Shown here: positions 61,246-64,000 of the stretch, piece by piece | Layout of the letters: every line of letters starts with the position of its first letter | Position numbering within the stretch: the stretch's first letter is position 1 | Assembly (NCBI GenBank): GCA_963989245.1 | Contig: CAXDII010000649.1 | Coordinates: 37,501-101,500, forward strand | DNA: 64,000 bases | Reading direction: 5' to 3' | DNA from: Nansenia antarctica | Lineage: Eukaryota > Chordata > Actinopteri > Argentiniformes > Microstomatidae | Translations under genes and position numbers: made by a program | The notes under the pieces: generated by a model | Databases searched by the model: none | What the model was told of the DNA's origin: nothing | What the model saw: the letters and a program-made list of their open reading frames with translations, nothing else

Positions 61246-62534
61246 TATGAAGGACCAGCATCACCAGGTGATGAGTGTAGTTGTGCATTTAGTTTTAGAA
61301 TCTTCTCAACTCCATCACATTCCAGACCCTTTATTCCCAGATATCTCTTCGCTGCTTTCACTATTATTTTTATCTTCTCTGTCTTACTGTTCGCTTGTGA
61401 GGAACAATTAATTACATCAACCATAAAGAGTACAAAATCATGTTTCCCCACCACCAATGTATCTTCCTTTACTTTACTACATCCCTCACATGATTTAGTT
61501 ATGCTGCTCTCCTCTCCTTGTTCTGCCCTGATGATCTCAGCACTAGCGGTGAATCCACCTGGCTTCATCACTCTTTTAGCTGCTTCAGCATATGTGATCC
61601 CATGAGAAACTTTTACACGCTGTACTTCCGCTGCTTTCTTACTGACCTCACAACCCCCGTAAGCAGAGCTATGTTCCCCCCCGCAGTTACAACACTTTAG
61701 TTTGGCATTCTCTTCGCATCTCCCATACTCATGGTCACCAGCACACCTTCCACATCTCTGCTTGCCTTTGCACACAGCCGCCACATGCCCAAACTTTTGG
61801 CACTTGAAGCACCTCAGTGGTGGGGGAATATATAGCCTAACATCATAGCACATATATCCGATGAATACTTTAGAAGGTAACCTTTCCTCGTCAAATATCA
61901 GAAGAACTGACAAACTATCACACTTCTCTCCATTGCGAGTGGTTCTCAGTCGCTTTACCTCACTGATTTTAGCTCCCTTCAAGTGATCCTTAATATGTTC
62001 TATGGACACATTTGAAGGAATGGCCGATATCACACCTCGAACCATCTTTTTATCACTGGTCAATGTTGCTAGCACTTTCTTACCCTCAAGCATAGTAAGC
62101 TTTGTAGCCTTGCCTCGCTGCAAACCATCTCTGCAAAACACCAGAAGTGATCCATTCCGTAGAACTCTTGCACTACTCACATCTCCTATCGCTTTCTTTA
62201 TCGATGTGGTTAGACGAATCGGATTCCATTCACCAAACGAAGCACCTTCATCAAGCAGTTTCAGAATTACTTTATTATTCTCTTCCTTTCGATCAATTAT
62301 CTCTTCAACAATTACATCATCATCGGATTCAGTACGTGAACTGTATTCATCATGATGCTGTTTCTTCTTTTTACGTTTAGCTTTCCTATTTATCGGACTC
62401 TCAAATTCCCCGCCATCTACAACCATTCCTGCGTCCTCCTCACTTCCTGGTTTGTTCCTACCACCTGTCATCTCACGTCCATTCACAGTCCGGTCCCACC
62501 CTCTTCCTCTGCCATGATCCGCCATTCTCGCCAT
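61245..62534 (-). CDS. I-clade LINE ORF1: Gag-like nucleic-acid-binding protein
   Basis: 429 residues, uninterrupted. A charged N-terminal region with KAKRKKKKQ (possible nuclear signal, ~55) comes before a conserved middle domain (~95-235). Three zinc knuckles follow near 241-300: CFKCQKFGHVAAVC, CGRCAGDHEYGRC and CCNCGGEHSSAYGGC. The C-terminal part is of unknown role. Gag-like ORF1 proteins of I-group LINEs bind their RNA and form RNPs. The frame ends at TAA, whose last A begins the ORF2 ATG. Confidence 0.93.
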   Translation of the reverse strand: MARMADHGRGRGWDRTVNGREMTGGRNKPGSEEDAGMVVDGGEFESPINRKAKRKKKKQHHDEYSSRTESDDDVIVEEIIDRKEENNKVILKLLDEGASFGEWNPIRLTTSIKKAIGDVSSARVLRNGSLLVFCRDGLQRGKATKLTMLEGKKVLATLTSDKKMVRGVISAIPSNVSIEHIKDHLKGAKISEVKRLRTTRNGEKCDSLSVLLIFDEERLPSKVFIGYMCYDVRLYIPPPLRCFKCQKFGHVAAVCKGKQRCGRCAGDHEYGRCEENAKLKCCNCGGEHSSAYGGCEVSKKAAEVQRVKVSHGITYAEAAKRVMKPGGFTASAEIIRAEQGEESSITKSCEGCSKVKEDTLVVGKHDFVLFMVDVINCSSQANSKTEKIKIIVKAAKRYLGIKGLECDGVEKILKLNAQLHSSPGDAGPS

Positions 62535-62595
62535 CCAGCACCGTCTTCGATGATGGCTGCCCAGCCTGTGACTCCCGGATACTAGTTGCTCGCTT

Positions 62596-62770
62596 GGAGT
62601 GCTGCTCTTATAGCTCAGCCTGACCAGCGTTCATTGGCCACCGGGCCGATGCCACCTCATCCAATCAGCAACCCGGATCCGCGCGCCTCTTCCCACCGCC
62701 CAGCGATTGGCCGCTGTTTTACTCGACCTTTGTGAGTTTCCCTCGCGCGCCAGAAATCAAAGTTCAAATC
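62596..62770 (-). promoter_or_regulatory. H2A promoter, separated from its gene by the LINE
   Basis: On the minus strand there are two or more CCAAT boxes (62633-62637 and 62705-62709 as ATTGG on plus; CCAAT at 62661-62665 on plus) and a TATA-like CTATAAG (62608-62614). The LINE lies between this promoter and the H2A ATG at 57216. An inverted copy survives at 31438-31571. Confidence 0.75.
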
Positions 62771-63226
62771 AAACCAATAATTTCCTAATAATATACTAAA
62801 TAGCGAAACAATACTCCTTATTGGCATTACAGCGAAAAGTGAAGTGCATTAGGCTATCACAGCTCTCCCCATACACAATGTAGTAGGCTACTACTAGAGC
62901 GAAAAGTTGACAATTTCTATCCAAATAACGTTATATATAGCAAACTACCGTATGTCGATATTGAAAGGTATTTTGTGGAGTCTAGCATAGACCCCCCCCC
63001 CCCCCTCCTCGCTCACGCAGAGACCGAGTGAGTTAATATATCGTTTGTTAAAACATATTTGTGTAAAGTATTAAACCCTCATTAAGGCCATTTCAATATT
63101 TAATATAGCTATTATTCTCGTGTGCATAGGTCAGTGATTGAGACTGGTGTAAATCGGACCTTCTTATTTGAGAAAGTTCCGTTATGTCGACATGGATGAA
63201 AATGCACTTTTTATGGAAAGGTGGGT
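62771..63226. other. Spacer between H2A promoter and H1
   Basis: No gene. A C-run (62992-63006) is present. The last part is the 3' flank of H1. Confidence 0.6.
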
Positions 63227-63242
63227 GGCTCTTAAAAGTACC
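63227..63242 (-). terminator. Degenerate histone stem-loop (H1)
   Basis: On the minus strand GGTACTTTTAAGAGCC: the stem pairs imperfectly because GGCTC has become GGTAC. Processing is likely impaired. Confidence 0.75.
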
Positions 63243-63281
63243 TTTTTTTGTGGTGTCAACATGAACACTGTCAACACAAGT

Positions 63282-63823
63282 TTACTTCTTTGGGGCTGCC
63301 TTCTTTGCCTTGGCTGCGTTGGGCTTCGCTACCTTGACGGCCTTTTTGGGGCTCTTGGTCGGGGCTTTCTTGACAGGTGCGGGCTTCTTAACCTTCTTGG
63401 GGCTCTTGGCAACCTTCTTAGCGGCGACGGGCTTCTTTGCGACTGCCTTCTTGGGAGACTTCTTAGCGGCGACAGGCTTCTTTGCAACGGCCTTTTTGGG
63501 AGACTTCTTAGCGGCGGCGGGCTTCTTTGCAACGGCCTTCTTGGGTTTTGCGACGGCGGCTTTCTTCACCGTTTTCTTGACCGCCTCCTTGTTAATCTTG
63601 AAAGAGCCGGAGGCGCCAGTGCCCTTGGTCTGGACCAGCGTGCCTTTAGTGACGAGGGTCCTAACGGCGACCTTGACGCGAGAGTTGTTCTTCTCCACGT
63701 CGTAACCACCGGCAAACAGCGCCTTTTTGAGCGCGGCCAGGGACACGCCGCTCCTCTCCTTGGATGCGGACACGGCCTTGACGATGAGCTCGGCGACGCT
63801 GGGGCCAGCTGCTTTCTTGGGCT
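63282..63823 (-). pseudogene. Histone H1, 5'-truncated
   Basis: The frame contains most of the globular domain (KKAAGPSVAELIVKAVSASK at 63823 onward, then GVSLAALKKALFAGGYDVEK and TGASGSFKINKE) and a lysine-rich tail with KKAVAKKPVAAKKSP repeats ending KAKKAAPKK and a stop. Upstream of codon PKKAAG the histone sequence breaks off at about 63824: an in-frame TAG precedes it and no ATG or N-terminal tail is present. The first internal ATG (63773) lies inside the globular domain. With the damaged stem-loop this is a pseudogene. Compared with the copy at 30710 it keeps its normal C terminus. Confidence 0.88.
63390..63545 (-). repeat. Coding repeats in the H1 tail
   Basis: Three in-frame units of about 48 bases encode AVAKKP(V/A)AAKKSPKK. 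The plus strand shows CCTTCTTGGGAGACTTCTTA-like repeats. Confidence 0.8.
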
Positions 63824-63895
63824 ACAGATGGTAGTTTCCCCCCCCCAGGACACACCTGGCTCGCCCGGCTCTTCCTTAAACCACCTCATCGTTTC

Positions 63896-63945
63896 ACATG
63901 TTTGACATTTAGCAGACGCCACCTTTATCCAAAGCTTAGACGTAG
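63896..63945 (-). mobile_element. SINE 3' tail fragment
   Basis: CATTTAGCAGACGCCACCTT followed by TATCCAAAGC is the reverse complement of the teleost SINE tail seen at 1560-1588. The remaining right edge shows no gene. Confidence 0.55.
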
Positions 63946-64000
63946 ACGTAGACTTAGAACAAATACATTTGTCATTACGAAGCTCCAAATAAAATACACG

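Larger units (their letters stand above)
57273..62576 (-). mobile_element. Full-length I-clade LINE in the H2A 5' leader
   Basis: A 14-bp duplication GGATACTAGTTGCT flanks the element (57259-57272 and 62577-62590). The 3' end is a GAAGAAGAAG tail (57273-57290 on the plus strand as TCTTCTTC) preceded by the fish 3' UTR CAGTAGGTGGCGGTAATGCA. Both ORFs are open. The 5' end lies about 40 bases upstream of the ORF1 ATG. RNase H after the RT and the GAA tail support the I/Nimb group. It looks recent and potentially active. Confidence 0.94.

Overview
The window is vertebrate nuclear DNA and almost certainly from a teleost fish. It carries spliced genes with GT/AG introns (ttll1, srd5a3), replication-dependent histone genes ending in the metazoan 3' stem-loop, long (GT)n/(ATT)n microsatellites, and a typical fish repeat set: L2, Rex1-like, Tx1/L1 and I-clade LINEs, BEL/Pao, Gmr1-type Gypsy, DIRS, piggyBac, hAT-like, Tc1-like and pogo-like elements, and tRNA-derived SINEs. 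I see no bacterial genes, rRNA, CRISPR array or complete tRNA gene. The species cannot be fixed from the sequence.

Layout. 0-3.8 kb: microsatellites and a hAT-like element, then the first three coding exons of ttll1 (minus strand, continuing off the left edge) with two X-box motifs upstream. 3.8-10 kb: LINE and DNA-transposon remnants (Rex1-like, a CAGTGGAGGCT-ended element, a long L2). 10-15 kb: a spliced gene fragment with a Ulp1/SENP (C48) protease domain between two ~380-400 bp inverted arms. 15-18 kb: a MITE, a decayed piggyBac, a 45-bp minisatellite and an L2 tail. 18.2-27.1 kb: a decayed DIRS element, split by a fresh Gmr1-type LTR retrotransposon (5-bp TSD, near-identical LTRs); the DIRS terminal repeat abuts the H4 promoter.

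27.1-33.5 kb: histone unit 1 (H4, H2B, H1 on plus), with the H1 3' end replaced by transposon-like sequence, an orphan H2A promoter, and a patchwork of H2A, H3 and H4 pieces plus a TET dioxygenase exon piece, closed by another DIRS fragment. 34.3-44.8 kb: srd5a3 (five exons, minus) with a full-length BEL/Pao element in intron 3. 45.5-46 kb: an unidentified coding-like stretch. 46.2-54.9 kb: a pogo-like DNA transposon with a deleted catalytic core, itself hit by a full-length Tx1/L1 LINE. 55.7-63.9 kb: histone unit 2 (H3, H2A, H1 on minus); H3 is intact, H2A has a frameshift plus a full-length I-clade LINE in its 5' leader, and H1 lacks its start.

Together: H4, H2B and H3.2 look functional, with S-phase mRNA stem-loops and typical promoter motifs. 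The H1 and H2A copies have been broken by insertions and rearrangement. At least three retroelements (Gmr1, BEL/Pao, I-clade LINE) look recent because their termini, target duplications and reading frames are preserved. The window is mainly a case of a histone array and neighbouring introns serving as a repeated landing site for mobile elements.
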